This document shows positions 6,611-7,670 of a stretch of DNA of 7,670 nucleotides, piece by piece. Source of the DNA: AG-339-G14 sp902553315 (lineage in GTDB: Bacteria > Pseudomonadota > Gammaproteobacteria > Magnimaribacterales > AG-339-G14); the NCBI GenBank assembly GCA_902553315.1, contig CACDKN010000010.1:1-7670 (forward strand). Reading direction: 5' to 3'. Under the pieces are notes generated by a model. It saw only the letters and a program-made list of their open reading frames with translations, did no database searches and had not been told where the DNA came from. Made by a program: the position numbers and the translations under genes. The stretch's first letter is position 1; every line of letters starts with the position of its first letter.

Positions 6611-7670
6611 TTAGGAGCTTGCAATTAATTTTTCTTTTTTTGAAGCCATTTCCTTAATCTTAATTCTTACTTTTTTTTCTATTTGATCGACTATTTGATC
6701 GTTACTTATTTTCTCATCTGGAGTTCCGTCAACGTAAATTAAACTTTTTGGACTAGCTCCAGTGAGGCCTACGTGAGCTGCCTTAGATTCGCCGGGACCA
6801 TTTACATAACAGCCAATGACTGCGACATCGATACTTTCTTTTATATCTTCAAGCCTCACTTCTAACTCGTTCATCGTTTTAATGACATCAAAGTTTTGTC
6901 TAGAGCAGCTTGGACAAGCAATAAAATTTATTCCTTTTTTTCTGAGTTTTAAAGATTTGAGTATGTCAAAACCAACTTTTATTTCATCGACTGGATCTGA
7001 GGCTAAAGAAACTCTGAGCGTATCCCCAATTCCTTCTTTTAATAATTGGCTGATTGCTATTGTTGATTTAACGGTACCAGACCTGAAGCCTCCTGCCTCT
7101 GTTAAGCCAAGATGCAATGGTTGATCTATTTCTTTTGCAATCAAACGATAACTTTCAGTCATTAAATCTATATCGGATGCTTTAATACTTAACTTAAAGT
7201 TTTCAAAGTTATTTTTCTTCAAAATTTCAACGTGGCCCATAGCTGATTCAACTAGGGCTTCAGGGCAAGGTTCTCCGTATTTTTTTTGGAGTTTTTTTTC
7301 AAGCGACCCTGCGTTTACTCCTATTCTTATAGGGATATCGTGATCTTCGGCACATTTTATTACAGTATTTACTTTTGTTGCAGATCCTATATTTCCGGGA
7401 TTAATTCTCAAACAATCAGCTCCAGCCTTAGCAACTTCCAAAGCAATTTTATAATCAAAATGAATGTCAGCTATCAAAGGAACGTTTGTTAATTTTTTAA
7501 TTTCCTTAAAAGCCTCCACCGAAGACATTGTAGGCGTAGAAACTCTGACCAAATCGGCGCCGGCGGTTTCAAGAGCTATTATTTGGTTTACTGTGGCTTT
7601 AACATCTTCAGTATCGGTATTAGTCATACTCTGAACTGAGATAGGAGAGCTGCCGCCGACCGCTAACTTG
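6611..7670 (-). CDS. ispG: 4-hydroxy-3-methylbut-2-en-1-yl diphosphate synthase IspG (5' end outside the window)
   Basis: Iron-sulfur enzyme of the MEP pathway; it converts the cyclic diphosphate MEcPP to HMBPP, the penultimate step to IPP and DMAPP. The frame stays open to the right edge: residues upstream of the ATG at 7627 (KLAVGGSSPISVQS before MTNTDTEDV) match the family, so that internal Met (E. coli Met33) is not the start and about 19 N-terminal residues are missing. TIM-barrel signatures: VRVSTPTM, PLIADIHFDY, LRINPGNIG, RIGVNAGSLEKK, KYGEP, HLGLTEAGG, GIGDTLRVSL. The [4Fe-4S] cysteines are all present, CPSC (codons 6916-6914 and 6907-6905) and GCYVNGPGE (codon 6811-6809), at E. coli equivalents 270, 273 and 305. 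The gene ends 3 nt before hisS and shows two runs of eight A's near 7280-7299. Confidence 0.98.
   Translation of the reverse strand, partial: KLAVGGSSPISVQSMTNTDTEDVKATVNQIIALETAGADLVRVSTPTMSSVEAFKEIKKLTNVPLIADIHFDYKIALEVAKAGADCLRINPGNIGSATKVNTVIKCAEDHDIPIRIGVNAGSLEKKLQKKYGEPCPEALVESAMGHVEILKKNNFENFKLSIKASDIDLMTESYRLIAKEIDQPLHLGLTEAGGFRSGTVKSTIAISQLLKEGIGDTLRVSLASDPVDEIKVGFDILKSLKLRKKGINFIACPSCSRQNFDVIKTMNELEVRLEDIKESIDVAVIGCYVNGPGESKAAHVGLTGASPKSLIYVDGTPDEKISNDQIVDQIEKKVRIKIKEMASKKEKLIASS

Noticed and set aside
6816..7124. 102-codon plus-strand ORF antisense to ispG
   Set aside because: The sense strand carries the conserved IspG cysteine motifs; the antisense frame shows only reversed composition.
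1..7670. CRISPR arrays, tRNAs, insertion sequences or defence genes
   Set aside because: None seen on reading both strands; the window is almost fully occupied by eight housekeeping genes with spacers of 42 bp or less.

Overview
The window is an AT-rich block of housekeeping genes, all on the minus strand, so transcription runs from high to low coordinates. Eight protein genes fill it almost completely: ispG (5' end outside the window), hisS, yfgM, bamB, der, sdhC, sdhD and sdhA (3' end outside the window). The order ispG-hisS-yfgM-bamB-der is the well-known gammaproteobacterial arrangement also found in E. coli. The SdhC/SdhD/SdhA proteins align closely with the E. coli type-C succinate dehydrogenase. 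High AT content, minimal spacers and overlapping genes suggest a streamlined, probably free-living marine gammaproteobacterium (a SAR86-like lineage would fit). That placement is inferred from style and synteny, not shown by a marker gene.

Layout in the direction of transcription: 7670-6611 ispG (isoprenoid precursor synthesis), 6607-5339 hisS (histidyl-tRNA synthetase), 5346-4699 yfgM (membrane-anchored TPR protein), 4709-3573 bamB (outer-membrane assembly lipoprotein), 3559-2174 der (double GTPase for 50S assembly). These five are separated by 3 nt, -8 nt, -11 nt and 13 nt, which looks like one operon. A good sigma70-type promoter (TTGAAC, 16 bp, TATAAT at 2177-2150) overlaps the der stop codon and probably starts a second unit, 2131-1760 sdhC, 1766-1404 sdhD, 1394-1 sdhA, with sdhB expected just beyond the left edge. 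No clear intrinsic terminator separates the two units, so read-through from der into sdh is possible. No stretch longer than 50 bp lacks a gene, and I saw no RNA gene, CRISPR array, mobile element or long repeat.

The first unit joins translation (HisS, Der), envelope building (YfgM, BamB) and isoprenoid supply (IspG). The second encodes complex II of the respiratory chain and TCA cycle: SdhC and SdhD are the heme b/quinone anchor and SdhA is the flavoprotein. I found no undescribed system here. The points worth a second look are small: a changed guanine-specificity motif in the second GTPase domain of Der, an out-of-frame mini-ORF with its own Shine-Dalgarno across the der start, a general shortage of Shine-Dalgarno sites, runs of eight A's inside essential genes, and the compact sdh promoter.
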